Made by a program: the position numbers and the translations under genes
The notes under the pieces: generated by a model
The model's database searches: none
The model's input: only the letters and a program-made list of their open reading frames with translations
Told to the model about the DNA's origin: nothing
Shown here: positions 11,701-21,488 of the stretch, piece after piece
Layout of the letters: every line of letters begins with the position of its first letter
Numbering within the stretch: position 1 is the stretch's first letter
Source: Diplonema japonicum
Lineage: Eukaryota > Euglenozoa > Diplonemea > Diplonemida > Diplonemidae
NCBI GenBank assembly: GCA_964019335.1
Contig: OZ025678.1
Coordinates: 496,001 to 560,000 of the forward strand
Direction of reading: 5' to 3'
DNA length: 64,000 nt

Positions 11701-11828
11701 AAGTAATGCGTGAGAAGCAGGAGTACGTGGAGTACCTCAGGGGGCTCCTCTCCTCGCGCGAGATGGAGGTATCAACGCTCGTGTGCGAGCGAGATCGTCT
11801 ACGGGAACTGGTTGGCACAGCGTCGTAA
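8719..11828 (+). CDS. RasGAP-domain protein with PH-like domains
   Basis: Three exons (to 11471, 11513-11575, 11618-11828; introns 41 and 42 nt) give about 1008 residues from the ATG at 8719. An in-frame ATG at 8692 adds nine more but lies before an acceptor-like CATCACAG. The middle holds a RasGAP fold: TIFRGSTLSTAVLRAYI with the candidate arginine finger (FRGS), GGYVMLRVFSPALTTP matching the FLRFINPA motif, and KLMLVAKVLQHVSN. These domains accelerate GTP hydrolysis by Ras-type GTPases. Upstream, residues about 330-440 look like a myosin-TH1/PH fold (VLLVLTDCAIYYN...IRRVELQDIDRIV), which would bind lipids. The C-terminus is coiled coil plus a Ser/Pro-rich tail. The two terminal introns are needed to reach the coiled-coil end ERDRLRELVGTAS. 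Confidence 0.85.
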
Positions 11829-11996
11829 AAAAAAGAAGCAAAAAAAAAAAAGAATAATCCCCCCCCCACATAAAAATAGAATAGCAAAAAGTAAAAACAT
11901 GTTGATTTTGACAAATTCAATTCACTATTCCCTCCTCCATTTGTAGTTTTCTTCTTTTTTTTTTACCCCCCTTCTTTTTTTGACACAACCAAGTCC

Positions 11997-12569
11997 ATGT
12001 CACAGCAAGGTCCAGGGAGCATGTCGCAGGATGTCCGGCATGGGGTGTTGGTAAAGTATCAGTACGAAACAAGGTCGAATGGAGTCATGAACTATGTCGT
12101 GACGAAGGGGGGCAAGGTGATGTGGCAGCATCCTGTGAAGGCAGGGGTGGTGACGATCAACGCGTCGTCGGTGGAAGGTGGGAACTTAGGCGATGTGTGC
12201 GATCTATACCCGTCAGAGCAGAAGTTCGTTACCCAAGACGTTCCGTATAGCTGGGTGTCTTTCACCTTTAAAACATGTCGTGTGCGGCCTACCCACTACA
12301 AGCTCGGCCTAGCGTCGCCTCCCCCCCCCTCCTCCTGGCACCTTCACGGTTCAACAGACGGGATCAATTGGATCATCCTCAAAATTCACACCAACGACCC
12401 CTCCCTCGCAATTTGCACCGAAGACGATGCTGTCTGGAGTCTCACCCCAGTCCCTGCCGGTGCGTACCGCCACTTTCGCATCCTCCTCCAAAAGGAAGGG
12501 AGCCAGGCCTCGACCTCCGCCCTGTCCTTCTCTAGCTTCGAGGTCTACGGCGAGGTTTTTAAGGATTAG
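11997..12569 (+). CDS. Discoidin-like (F5/8 type C fold) protein
   Basis: A single-exon protein of 190 residues. The core reads WVSFTFKTCRVRPTHYKLG, then SSWHLHGSTDGINWIIL, and ends YRHFRILLQ...LSFSSFEVYGEV. This is the pattern of the galactose-binding-like domain found next to BTB or HECT modules in eukaryotic ubiquitin ligases and in discoidin proteins. No ligase or BTB domain is attached here. There is no signal peptide, so it is probably cytosolic or nuclear. Role unknown; glycan or protein binding is a family-level guess. Confidence 0.75.
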   Translation: MSQQGPGSMSQDVRHGVLVKYQYETRSNGVMNYVVTKGGKVMWQHPVKAGVVTINASSVEGGNLGDVCDLYPSEQKFVTQDVPYSWVSFTFKTCRVRPTHYKLGLASPPPPSSWHLHGSTDGINWIILKIHTNDPSLAICTEDDAVWSLTPVPAGAYRHFRILLQKEGSQASTSALSFSSFEVYGEVFKD

Positions 12570-12680
12570 AAATAAAAAGAAACATTTTTTTTTTTTTTTT
12601 TTTTTACAAAAAGAATTACCCCGATAACAATTAGAAATGCTCTTACAAAGGTGTGGGGGAAAAGGACAAAAAAGAAAACC

Positions 12681-15600
12681 ATGCCGAAAACAAAGAAACC
12701 CCACAAAAGGAAGGCAGATGAGATGGAGGGGGCTGCCGTGCCAGGCGACGAGTTCGTCTTCCAAATACTAACCGACCTGAACGAAGATGATGTTGAGTTC
12801 AACGGCATTGTGCTGGCGTTTAAGGGGGGCGCGGACCTGAGCTTGCAGCAGGATAAGATGCAGGCTTTGGCGAGCTGCTTGGACGGGCAGATGAATGTGC
12901 GGTTCGACTCTGAGATGCTGGACATCTTGTACAAATCGATAGCCTCTCTCGATCACAGTGGGAAACAAGCGCTGCAGCAGCACAGGATGTCCCTTCACCT
13001 CGCTACCTGCATGTATGGGTTGCTTGCCTCGCCGCCATGTGAGGCTTTCCGTGCCTCGAGGGTGTACCTTGCGCTCCTCCGTGCATACGGTGCCAACGCG
13101 TCGCTTATACTGAACGCTTTCTTTATGCGTAGGATACTGTCGACCATCACGAACTTCCTTGCGTCCTACAGGGACCAGGCCCCCGATCTCACACAGGACG
13201 TCAGCACGCAGCAGTCCATACAACTCACACCTGACATGCCCGCATCTCAGTTCGCGCAGCTCCCCGTGTCGCAGAAACCTAAACGACGCAAGGGGGGCAA
13301 AAAAGCAGGTGACCTGGGTGCAGACTGGGAGCAAGCCTACAACAGCATCCTTGACATCATCAACATGTTCGAAAATGGCCATCTCTTCGCGTACCTCGAC
13401 TCCGACCTGGTGGCAGTGATCCTGGAATCCTGCGTGCACCTCCCTGGCAGGGAACTCACTGGCCCGCTCAAGGCCGCTGGAGTTCTGTCCTCTCCTTCCA
13501 AGATTCTTGTTCAGAGCTTCGCGGTTCTGAAACACTCCATGCAGGACAACACCGAACACACCATCTACGAGCAAGAAGGCCAAGACGAGACTGCTGCTAG
13601 GGAGCGAACAGTCACAACACAGCAGCTGATCCTCCCCCTATTGCTTCCCCTGCTTCACCTATCGCTCCACTACATACATAGCAACGTGAAGCTCAGCGAT
13701 GCCGTTGTCCTGCAGACAGCTGCACTCAACTTGCTGAAGGAGTCTGACATCGAGAAAGAAAACCTGTTGCTTCTCTTCAAGCTGCTCCTTCAAACTGGTG
13801 AAAAGCGCCCGAGGAGCGACCCTATCCTGATTGCCAGCAAGGGGTGTGTCGCACTGCTGAACCTCATGGATAAGGAAAAACAGCTGGCAGCGATACAATA
13901 CTTGGTTGAGATGGGCAGCTCTGAACGTGTGTACCACAGGTTGTTTGCAGTAGAGGTAGTGCACACGATGCTGCGTGACGGGCCGGCTCTTGCCTCGCTG
14001 GGCGTAGACGGGACGCAGGATGCGGTGAAGATGTTATTTTCCGCCATCAACGACACCGCTGCAATCGTACGCACCAAGGCGCTCACGAATCTGTCGAAGA
14101 TCATGCAGGCCATCGGTGCGCCCGACAGCGTGTCGCGTGGCACGGTCTCTGCTTACCTCGTTAAGATACGCACGACATCGCTCAACCCCTCTCTAGCTGC
14201 ACCATCCGTCGAGGGAGTCCCAGAGGCCAATCCTGAGACACCCAGCGTGAAGGGGACGCCCAAGGGGATGTCACCGTCTAGTGACATCGCCTTCTCTCCT
14301 GGTGCTGCATTGGTCTCAGCGACAGAGATGAACCACCTGCTTGCTTCGGTCGTCGCAAGGACAAGAGAAGAGAAAGCGCTGGTCAGAAAGGCTGCCATCG
14401 ACTTGCTACTGCAGTTCTTCGAGCACAAGGTTGTCGAGGCTGGGCCTATCATGTCGACTGTGGTGGAACTTATGGACATCAAGATGGAGCCTTCCGTTCT
14501 TGTTAGGAGGCAGGCTGTGCTTTGCGCGTGGGCTATCATCTTGCACTTCAGCGATATTGATATCAGAAGCAAGATGATGGGTGCCATTTTGCAGAACTAC
14601 ACCTTGGAGAGCGAAGATTTTGTTGTCAAGACAATGTTGCAGAGCGTGCAGGTGCTGGTCGTGCTGCCCTTAACTGGCGATGAGCGGGAGTTCAGTACAG
14701 CGGACGTGTGGCAGCTGACGGCGAGTTTCACAGATGCACAGCTGAGCTCTTTGGGTAAGATGTGCTACAAGCTGGTCGAGCACGGCGAAGTGAAGGGTAG
14801 CATCGTGACCACCTTGCTGAATAGGATTGATGAGCATCCTTCCTGCAGGGACGCGTGGTCGCTGCTCCCAATCGTCGCGAAGAAGTTCAAAAACAAGATC
14901 AGCTCGAAGATTGTGATGAAATGCTTCCAAGAGCTGCAGGGCAGCTTCGACAACGGCTCCACGAAGGACCACGCAGTGCTGCACCACGTGCTGTCTTTGA
15001 TGCCCGTCATCAATATGCCTAACGAGAGCAAGCAGGAGGTGACGCGTGTTTTGGAGCAACTATTGCTCTCCATGTCGTGCCACGTGAACCTTGTCCACTG
15101 CGCTGTGACGTGCTACGCGGTGCTCATGAAGGACACGACCATCCACCGCTTGGCGGTGATGTTCATCAAGCTGTGTCATACGCTGCTCTACAACTTGCTG
15201 ACAAATGGGAACCATAAACCACTGCCGCAAGAGGCCACGTCTGCAGGCCTATCTGCTGTGAGCCTTGTCGAGCTCCCTGTGGCCATCTGCACAATGGGGT
15301 CGCTTATCCTGACGTCCGCGTACAAGGGCAAGGCGGCGGACATCATGCAGATCAGTGAGATGATAAACGCAGCGTGCAACACGATCACCATCACCGACGA
15401 TGTGGACATGGTGGTCACAAAGACTATTCCCGAGCAGGTCCTTAGGCACTGCTTCCTGTGCCAAGTAAAACTGTGCATGTTCACAAAGGCTGTGTGCAAA
15501 AAGGGCGTCCCCATCCTTTTGCAAGGTCTCGAGTCACAAGAGGTCAGTATCAGGACGACTTGCCTCAACGGCTTGGCCGACCTCAGTATCAAGTACCCCG

Positions 15601-16655
15601 GTACAGTGGACAAGTACCTCCCCAACATCGCTGCCCTCCTCTCCGACCACGACGTTAAGGTCCGCCTCACTTCTGTGACGTTGCTCACCCAGCTTCTGGG
15701 CGAGAGCTTTGTCAAACTGCGCCCCTTCTTAGTGTTCGAGGTGCTCGCCCTAGTGGCTGATGTGAACGATAGCGTTGCCGCCTTTGCTCGGTACTCGCTG
15801 TTGAAGGTGATGGTGCCGAAAGACCCGTATCTCATCACGAACAACTTCAAAGAGGTGCTCTTTGTGCTGAACAACTACCCCTTCCATCCGAAGTACAACA
15901 AGATGCACAGCCCCATAGTGAAGCTCACGGGTGACGGGTTGAGGCACACACGTGTGCAGCTGATGCGATTCCTTGCGTCGCAGCTGACAACGGAGAAGGA
16001 CCTGCTGCGTGTGCATGAGCAGCTGCATGACATCCTGGAAATGTGTTGCGTGGAGGGCGGGGAGAGTGGTACCTTGAACCTTACTTGTGTGGAGGGGGTG
16101 TCGGTGTTCAAAGACTGTGTGCAGGTGCTACTGAGCCAGGAAATGAACTTGGCGGGACGAGTGTTGGAGGGACCGAAGAAGGCAACAAATGATCCTACGG
16201 AGCAGGAAGATGAAGACGCAGAGTCGCAGATGAGGAAAGCACTGTGGGCAGGTGTAGTGAGGACAAGGTTGAGAGACATGGTGTGCCCTGTGATCATCTC
16301 CGTGTGCAGCAGACTGCGTCAGTTGCGATCCCCCCTGCAGAAGGACATGGTGCACTACGCCACCTACATCATACAGGACCACATGAAGGACCTTGGGGAG
16401 TTCATCCCTGACAAGCAGCTGCAAAAAGACATCAAGGCAACTCTCGAAGAAACAGCAAAGAGAGGCAAAACGCGAAAGCTTGGCACCATCATCCCCAAAA
16501 ACACTCCCAGCATCACCCCTTTGAAGCGGTCTAGCAGCTCCTCAGGCAGTTCCAGGACTCCAACCAGACTTCCCCCCCCAAGGTATGCTTTTTGCTTTTA
16601 GCTCATATAACACCAAATACATAGATCGCCTAGTACTGTCGGGAAGGAAAACTGA
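12681..16655 (+). CDS. NCAPD3: Condensin-2 complex subunit D3
   Basis: A HEAT-repeat protein of about 1310 residues, the usual range for CAP-D3. It starts with a basic Lys-rich segment (MPKTKKPHKRK), a possible nuclear signal. Residues about 955-1110 match the Cnd1 domain of D3: TTCLNGLADLSIKYPG, YLPNIAALLSDHDVKVR, LLTQLLGESFVKLRP and VLFVLNNYPFHPKYNKM. CAP-D3 is the HEAT subunit that regulates condensin II in chromosome compaction. The long exon is 12681-16582. I infer a 42-nt intron at 16583-16624 (GTATGC...ATAG) and a 31-nt last exon ending at 16655 with SPSTVGKEN. Reading through instead ends at 16601 with a short odd tail. Confidence 0.9.
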
Positions 16656-16918
16656 ACCCTGTTCTTGCGTGTAGATTTAAGTTTTCTGAATAAGCCTTTT
16701 TATTTTTTTGCCATTATATTAGATTAGAACCTGCTTCCCCCCACTTTTTATTTTTTTGAAATTATACTGAACAAAAAAATCTTGTCCTCATCTCATGAGG
16801 ATGTTTTTTTATACCACTTCCACCCCCCCCCCCCCCCCCCCATTGTTGATGTTTTCCCATTTTCACTCTTCCCGTAGTCACATGTTTCCCCCATTTTATT
16901 TTTGTTTCCATTATCCCA

Positions 16919-16954
<36 letters not shown>

Positions 16955-17085
16955 TCGCGCGTTGAGTAGAGTTATTGTCACCCCATTTCCTTTAATACTA
17001 CTTTTCAGCTTTTTTATATAAGAAAACAGTTATAGGGGGGCGGTACCAAGATTATCGCGAGCAAGCCGAGAGGGGAAGGGGTGAA
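16656..17085. other. Low-complexity spacer after condensin D3
   Basis: About 430 bp of T-, A- and C-runs (16 C near 16826, about 30 T near 16922-16952). No gene. A short CTTTTCAG before the next gene may be an acceptor. Confidence 0.6.
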
Positions 17086-18150
17086 ATGGTGGATATTTCG
17101 AAGAAAAAAGAGCAGAGGTTGAAAGAGGCGCAGAAGGTGATGGATCAGGCGAGAAGCAAGGTGGCGATAGGGAAATTTGAAGACGCGGAAAAGCTGTTCC
17201 GCTACTGCGCACAAATAAGGTCAGGGGTCCTCGAGGGGAACGATCCGGGAATGTCAGCAGTGGCACTGGAGCTGGGGGACATGTGGATGGCACAACACCA
17301 GTTCGCAAGAGCCGAGCCGTTTTATTTGGACGCTTACAAAACAGTTCAGGAAGGTCTTTCTTCCGACCCCAACAAACCCCTCCGGGCACAGCACCGACAC
17401 TTACTCCGCGAGATAGCGTTTTTATACTACCTACAGGGCACCGTGCAGGCGACGCGCTCTGAAATACAACAGCAGAAATGGATGCAAGCTGAAAAAGCGT
17501 TCAAAAGAGCGATACAGCTGACGGAAGCTGATCTTGGAAAGCTGTCCCCTGAGCTGGTAGAGCCTCTCCGTAACCTTGCGTCGTTGTACGTCAAAACGGG
17601 TGATTTTCACAACTCGGAGATTAACTTCCGCAGGTGCATTGGGATACAGCTCATCACGAAGGGGCTGGACGATGCAGGGCTGTTGATCACAAGGCAGCAG
17701 CTAGCGATTGTTCACGAGAGGAAGGATCAGCAGAAGTTCCATGATGCGGCCTTGACGATCCAGACGGGGTGGAAGATGTTGGGGGCGAAGATACTGCGGA
17801 ACAAGTTGAAATCCGAGCGTGCTGAGAGGATGAAGACAAGCCCGGAGTCGTCTGAGCAGTCTGTTGGATACTTCACCCCCGGCGCTGAAGGGCTTGGTGA
17901 CTGGGATCCCGATGACGAGAGTACTACTGCTGACCCCTCCTCCATCCACTACGCCCTGCCCCCTATGCGTGATGCCGTCACCAGCAGTCCCGGCTCTTTC
18001 ACTATGGTCATCAGTGCTATGTCTTCTGTTCCCAAGTCTGTCCAATCTGTTCCCAGCTACCCCCACTGGTCGTCGACTGCTCCAAATGAAGAATTCACCA
18101 AGGAGGAGATTGAGCTCCTGAGTTGTTTCCCACTTGCTACGCCCCCTTAG
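17086..18150 (+). CDS. TPR-repeat protein
   Basis: A 354-residue single-exon protein. The first two thirds contain TPR-type helix pairs, for example KFEDAEKLFRYCAQI with ALELGDMWMAQHQFARAEPFY, and KWMQAEKAFKRAIQLTEADL with PLRNLASLYVKTGDFHNSEINF. TPR arrays serve as protein docking platforms. Near residue 220-240 the helix AALTIQTGWKMLGAKILRNK is weakly IQ-like and could bind calmodulin or a light chain. The C-terminal third is Ser/Pro/Thr-rich and probably disordered. No enzyme motif. Function cannot be assigned. Confidence 0.8.
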   Translation: MVDISKKKEQRLKEAQKVMDQARSKVAIGKFEDAEKLFRYCAQIRSGVLEGNDPGMSAVALELGDMWMAQHQFARAEPFYLDAYKTVQEGLSSDPNKPLRAQHRHLLREIAFLYYLQGTVQATRSEIQQQKWMQAEKAFKRAIQLTEADLGKLSPELVEPLRNLASLYVKTGDFHNSEINFRRCIGIQLITKGLDDAGLLITRQQLAIVHERKDQQKFHDAALTIQTGWKMLGAKILRNKLKSERAERMKTSPESSEQSVGYFTPGAEGLGDWDPDDESTTADPSSIHYALPPMRDAVTSSPGSFTMVISAMSSVPKSVQSVPSYPHWSSTAPNEEFTKEEIELLSCFPLATPP

Positions 18151-18193
18151 CATATGCTCTTGGGTTGGTCCTTTTCCAAGGATTTCTTTTTTA

Positions 18194-18378
18194 AGGTGGT
18201 AGGGATAACATGGAAATATAAGAAGTATATTAGATGTGTTGTTCGCTGTTGACCTCCACGTCGGTCATCACCGGTAGCGCCCGAGTGGGAAAATGTATTG
18301 CACCGCACGCATTAAGGACACGACGCGGAACGCAGAAGAAGCTACATCGGCCGAGGTGCGCCCGTAATCAAGTAGACA
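18194..18378 (+). repeat. Dispersed repeat A, copy 2 (short form)
   Basis: Same left block (about 57 bp, one or two differences) and identical 46-bp right block as 164-440, but without the middle segment of about 85 bp. It lies between the TPR and phosphatase genes and is followed by T runs at 18437-18500. Identity unknown. Confidence 0.75.
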
Positions 18379-18582
18379 CGACGTTCATGCTTCGTTGCGC
18401 ACTTAACGCCACTTAGTGTTGCAATCAAAGCCCCATTTCTTTTTTTTTTTTTTTTTTTTTCCTTTTCTTTTTTTACCCTCTCTTTTTTTTTTTTTTTTTT
18501 TTTCCGTGATATTTTACTTTTTTTTTTTTATACCGAGTTTTCCAAATGAAAAAAAACAAAGGAGGGGGAAAAGGGGAAGAAA

Positions 18583-19535
18583 ATGGGGTGCGGCGTCTCG
18601 CACATGGAGCAAGAGGCTGCACCACGCACGATACCGGGGTGTGTACTAAAATATTATTTAAAAAAAAAAACAAAAAAACCAGAGTGCTTCCGAACATGCA
18701 CGAATTACTGCAAGGCGCGAAAACCCCGCAGGCAGACTGTGTGGTGCCGCTGTTGTATTTGGGGAACATCGCCTTCGCCCGTGATAAGACAAAGCTGAAG
18801 GAGCTGGGGGTAAAAAGGGTATGGCAACCGAAGGAAAAACAAAATAAAAAGAACTAGATTGTGAACGTAACCCCGGAGGCACCATGCTTCCCTGGGTCTT
18901 TTATGTACGAAAGTCTACGTGTGGAAGACACACAGACGGCAGTCATCCAGCCGCATTTACTAAACGCTGTCGGGTTCATCGCAGGAGGTATCGATGCAGG
19001 AGAAGCTGTTTTTGTCCATTGCGAAATGGGTATGAGCAGGAGCTCAACTGTGGTTATCGCGTACCTACTCCACCAGAAGGGGTGGAGCGTGCGACGGGGG
19101 CTTCTTCAGGTGAAGGTCTCGCGACCCATTGCAAGGATCACACGGTCGTTTGTCTTCACTCTTCTTGACATAGAAATGAAGCTTGTTCGAGAAAGCACAT
19201 TGGACCAAGAGCTTTTGATAGAAGAAGGCCTTGAAGGCTCAACAGAAGGTGGGGTTGAACCTCTTATCGTCACAGCTTCCTCCCTGCAGCTCTTCTTCTT
19301 CCCGTCTCCTGACCTCGTCGCTGACAATCTCAAATCGGTCGGGCTCTTTCCACCTCAATGGGATACTTTTAAGCACACCTTCCTCTGTGGGGTTGATTTC
19401 AACTCTCTTTCTATGCAAAACCCTCCTTTGATGGCTGAAGTTCTCGCCGCGCTCAAAACATCAAACACAGCCCGTGCGGCCTACAGCAAGCTTAAGAAAG
19501 ATTATGCCTCACATATCTCGCCATTCGTGAAATAG
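18583..19535 (+). CDS. Dual-specificity phosphatase, probably N-myristoylated
   Basis: Three exons (18583-18638, 18683-18818, 18858-19535; introns 44 and 39 nt) give 289 residues. The N-terminus MGCGVSHME fits N-myristoylation at Gly2 with possible palmitoylation at Cys3, so membrane attachment is likely. The phosphatase core runs from about residue 37 (VVPLLYLGNIAFARD) to about 165. The P-loop is HCEMGMSRS, with catalytic Cys119 and Arg125. The preceding VEDTQTAVIQPHL segment holds the candidate general-acid Asp. The downstream VSRPIARITRSF matches the usual DSP end. About 120 further residues have no recognised domain. The lipidated start exists only in the spliced reading. Confidence 0.88.
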
Positions 19536-19583
19536 AATAGGTGGGGGTGGGGGGTGGGGGAGGAAGAAGAAAAATAACTTCTC

Positions 19584-19676
19584 TATGACTATATGTCTTT
19601 GTTGTTTGCTCGGCACAAGTTGCATATAGTTATAAAATCATTTTTTTTTTGAAAGATAAGTAGTTGTAACAAAAAG
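19584..19676 (-). repeat. Foldback/MITE-like element, deleted copy
   Basis: On the minus strand it reads ATGATTTTATAACTATATGC, then AACTTGTGCCGAGCAAAC, ending AACAAAGACATATAGTCAT. These are the two ends of the element seen complete at 19926-20079 and 37446-37580, with the middle missing. Confidence 0.75.
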
Positions 19677-19925
19677 AAAGGGGTATGTCCTTTGTTGGAT
19701 GTTCGTAAAAAAAAAAAAAAAAAAAAAAAAAAACCGAAAAGAAAAGATCTTTTCCCCCCCCATTTTTATTCTTTGACTCTTCTTCTTCTTCTTCTTCTTT
19801 TAGTCTTTTTTAAATTCTCCCCCCTTATTTACGTGCTTTAGTTGTTCCATTTTTTTTTTTTTTTTTTGGGCCGAGTTGATAGCATCCCGCCCCACTTTTT
19901 TTTCTTCTCTCTCTTCTTCTTCTTT

Positions 19926-20079
19926 TTTTTTGTTGGTACAAACATTTATCTTTTAGAAAGAAAATGATTTTTATAACCATATGCAACTTGTGCCGAGCAA
20001 AAAAAAAAAAAAATGAAGGCAACTTAAGCTTTCTTTTAATTTTTGCTCGTGCGAACAACAAAGAGACATATAGTCATAA
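19926..20079 (+). repeat. Foldback/MITE-like element, full copy
   Basis: The left arm (TTATAACCATATG then CTTGTGCCGAGCAAAAA) and right arm (TTTTTGCTCGTGCGAAC then CATATAGTCATAA) are imperfect inverted repeats, so the single strand folds into a long hairpin. It is related to copies at 19584-19676 and 37446-37580. No coding capacity. Confidence 0.75.
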
Positions 20080-20110
20080 AGAATGGTTTTTTTTTTTTTT
20101 TTTTTTTTTT

Positions 20111-20139
20111 TTTGTTTTAACAATATTATTGTCGAGACT
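20111..20139. repeat. Short repeat with perfect ACAATA-T-TATTGT palindrome, copy 1
   Basis: A T run followed by GTTTTAACAATATTATTGTC and GAGAC. The same string occurs at 50771-50797 after CSE1. Possibly an end of a mobile element or a processing signal. Confidence 0.6.
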
Positions 20140-20159
20140 AAAAACTAGTTGATGGCAGC

Positions 20160-20208
20160 GTAATGAGCTATTTTATTAGGTAAAATTCCGCTCGTGCGCA
20201 CAAACAAA
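20160..20208 (+). repeat. 49-bp direct repeat, left copy
   Basis: Identical to 21440-21488, exactly 1280 bp downstream. It starts GTAATGAGCTATTTTATTAG and ends GCTCGTGCGCACAAACAAA. It lies just before the Gag-like ORF start at 20213. The GCTCGTGCG...ACAAACAAA end resembles the right arm of the foldback elements. Interpreted as a terminal or split direct repeat of a tyrosine-recombinase element. Confidence 0.85.
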
Positions 20209-20212
20209 GAAA

Positions 20213-20954
20213 ATGTCAAGGCACGAGTTCGAACTAGGGAAGGTTAAGTGGACGGACGTCGAGACATCGACATATCCTCCTTCGGCTACCCCCGCGAAAC
20301 ACGGCCACGACTGTGTGTTCTTCCCCTCGTGCGATAGGGCCCATGATCTGGGTAACCATTGCGCGAGGGGGGGATCCCGAGTGCCTACGGGCGAAAATGA
20401 AAACGAAGGCCCTACGGGTGCGCTTCGAGTTGCCCACGAGTTCAGAGGAGCTTTGGGTTTGCCCTCCGTGTTGCTGGGAAGTTGACAATGGGGCTGACTT
20501 AGTTGTCACCGACGAGGGGGCAGATCATGCGGAAGGGGAGGACGAGGAGCGCGAGGAAATGACGGACACTGGCGGGGTCGCTGAGAGGATCTGGCACTAC
20601 CTACGGGTAGCTCGCGACGAGGAAGGCAAATGGTCTAAGGATCTACTTCCAACGCTGCACAGTTACATGCTACGGCTTGAAGCTCTGTGCGTGCTCACGG
20701 AGTGTGGCCAGAATTTCCGGCTCGGGATTCAGAAGGCTCGCGCTTACGAGGGGTATCTCTTCGGGTCACACTGGGAGGACTTCTCCGATAAAAAGCTACG
20801 GCTTACATTTAAGCACATGAACTCTACGGAGGCCGTGCTTGAGGTCTTGAAGAAGGATCGGGAGAGGGAGAGGGAAGCAGACAGGTTGAGAAACAGACAA
20901 GGTGGAACCCCTAAGAGGACTAGGTTGGGAAGTTTCTCGACTCCAAAAAAGTGA
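20213..20954 (+). pseudogene. Gag-like ORF of the recombinase element, one frameshift
   Basis: Starts five bases after the left direct repeat. The first part contains a finger-like segment (DCVFFPSCDRAHDLGNHC). A one-base indel in the run of seven G near 20368 splits it from the rest, which continues to 20954. The rest includes CPPC, a helical region (LPTLHSYMLRLEALCVL) and a basic, Arg/Glu-rich coiled tail ending TPKK. The stop at 20952-20954 follows A AAA AAG, a classic -1 slip heptamer in the correct phase. No database family recognised. Confidence 0.5.
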
Positions 20955-21463
20955 GCCGCGGCCTCACTCTCCCCGAAACCCAAACCCCTCCTTCCCCAAT
21001 CAAAAAATCCCTCTCCTCCTTCCTCTCTTCCAACTATAACGCTTTCCGATTCCCCATGGAGCGATCTTCTCCGTGGCGGAACCACACCCCACCTGTCAAA
21101 GGAGATGTGCTTTGCGATGTGGGTGCAGCGTCTACGCGACGAGAAGCGCCTCAGCCCGAGTTCGGTTCTGCAGTATATGACGTACTTCAGCCAGGCGGAG
21201 AGGTCCCCTTTTCAACTTCTTCGGCGATCCCTGAGTCGAAAACTCTCGGACCACTCCGCGCACGAGGACAAGATGGCTCGGGTGCCGACCATGTCCGCAG
21301 TGAAGGAGGTGATCCCCAAGAGAGGCATCTTGGCGAGCTGGCTTCGGCGTGCCGGTGGGTCGACTTGAAGAATCTCCTAGTCAAGCACGTGGAGCAGGGA
21401 CATCACGACACCCCGAAAGGTTCGGTGATGCTTACCTTTGTAATGAGCTATTTTATTAGGTAA
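20948..21463 (+). pseudogene. Tyrosine-recombinase-like pol fragment, frameshifted and truncated
   Basis: Entered in the -1 frame from the Gag-like ORF, with no ATG of its own. The N-terminal part is Pro/Ser-rich. Near 21100 the coding continues one frame over (CFAMWVQRLRDEKRLSPSSV, then LQYMTYFSQ), which looks like the helical core-binding domain of phage-integrase-type recombinases. Near 21365 it shifts back (LKNLLVKHVEQGHHDTPKGS) and runs into the right direct repeat, where it stops at TAA. At least two frameshifts; no catalytic residues present. Confidence 0.4.
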
Positions 21464-21488
21464 AATTCCGCTCGTGCGCACAAACAAA
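21440..21488 (+). repeat. 49-bp direct repeat, right copy
   Basis: Perfect copy of 20160-20208. Its first 25 bases also encode the end of the recombinase-like frame (VMSYFIR then TAA). Confidence 0.85.

Larger units (their letters stand above)
19536..20159. other. Repeat-rich spacer
   Basis: No gene. It contains foldback-element copies at 19584-19676 (reverse) and 19926-20079 (forward), long A and T runs, CTT repeats near 19780-19800, and a short repeat at 20111-20139 that recurs at 50771-50797. Confidence 0.6.
20160..21488 (+). mobile_element. Relic of a Gag plus tyrosine-recombinase-like element (DIRS/Crypton type?)
   Basis: A 1.3-kb unit bounded by 49-bp identical direct repeats. It has a Gag-like frame (20213-20954) and a second frame entered by a possible -1 frameshift. 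The second frame includes a segment like the core-binding domain of tyrosine recombinases (FAMWVQRLRDEKRLSPSSVL at about 21110-21170). The catalytic R...H-x-x-R...Y half is missing, so the copy is truncated. DIRS/Ngaro/VIPER elements combine split direct repeats with a Gag and a YR; Cryptons carry a YR alone. The assignment is an inference from organisation and one weak domain match. Confidence 0.45.
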
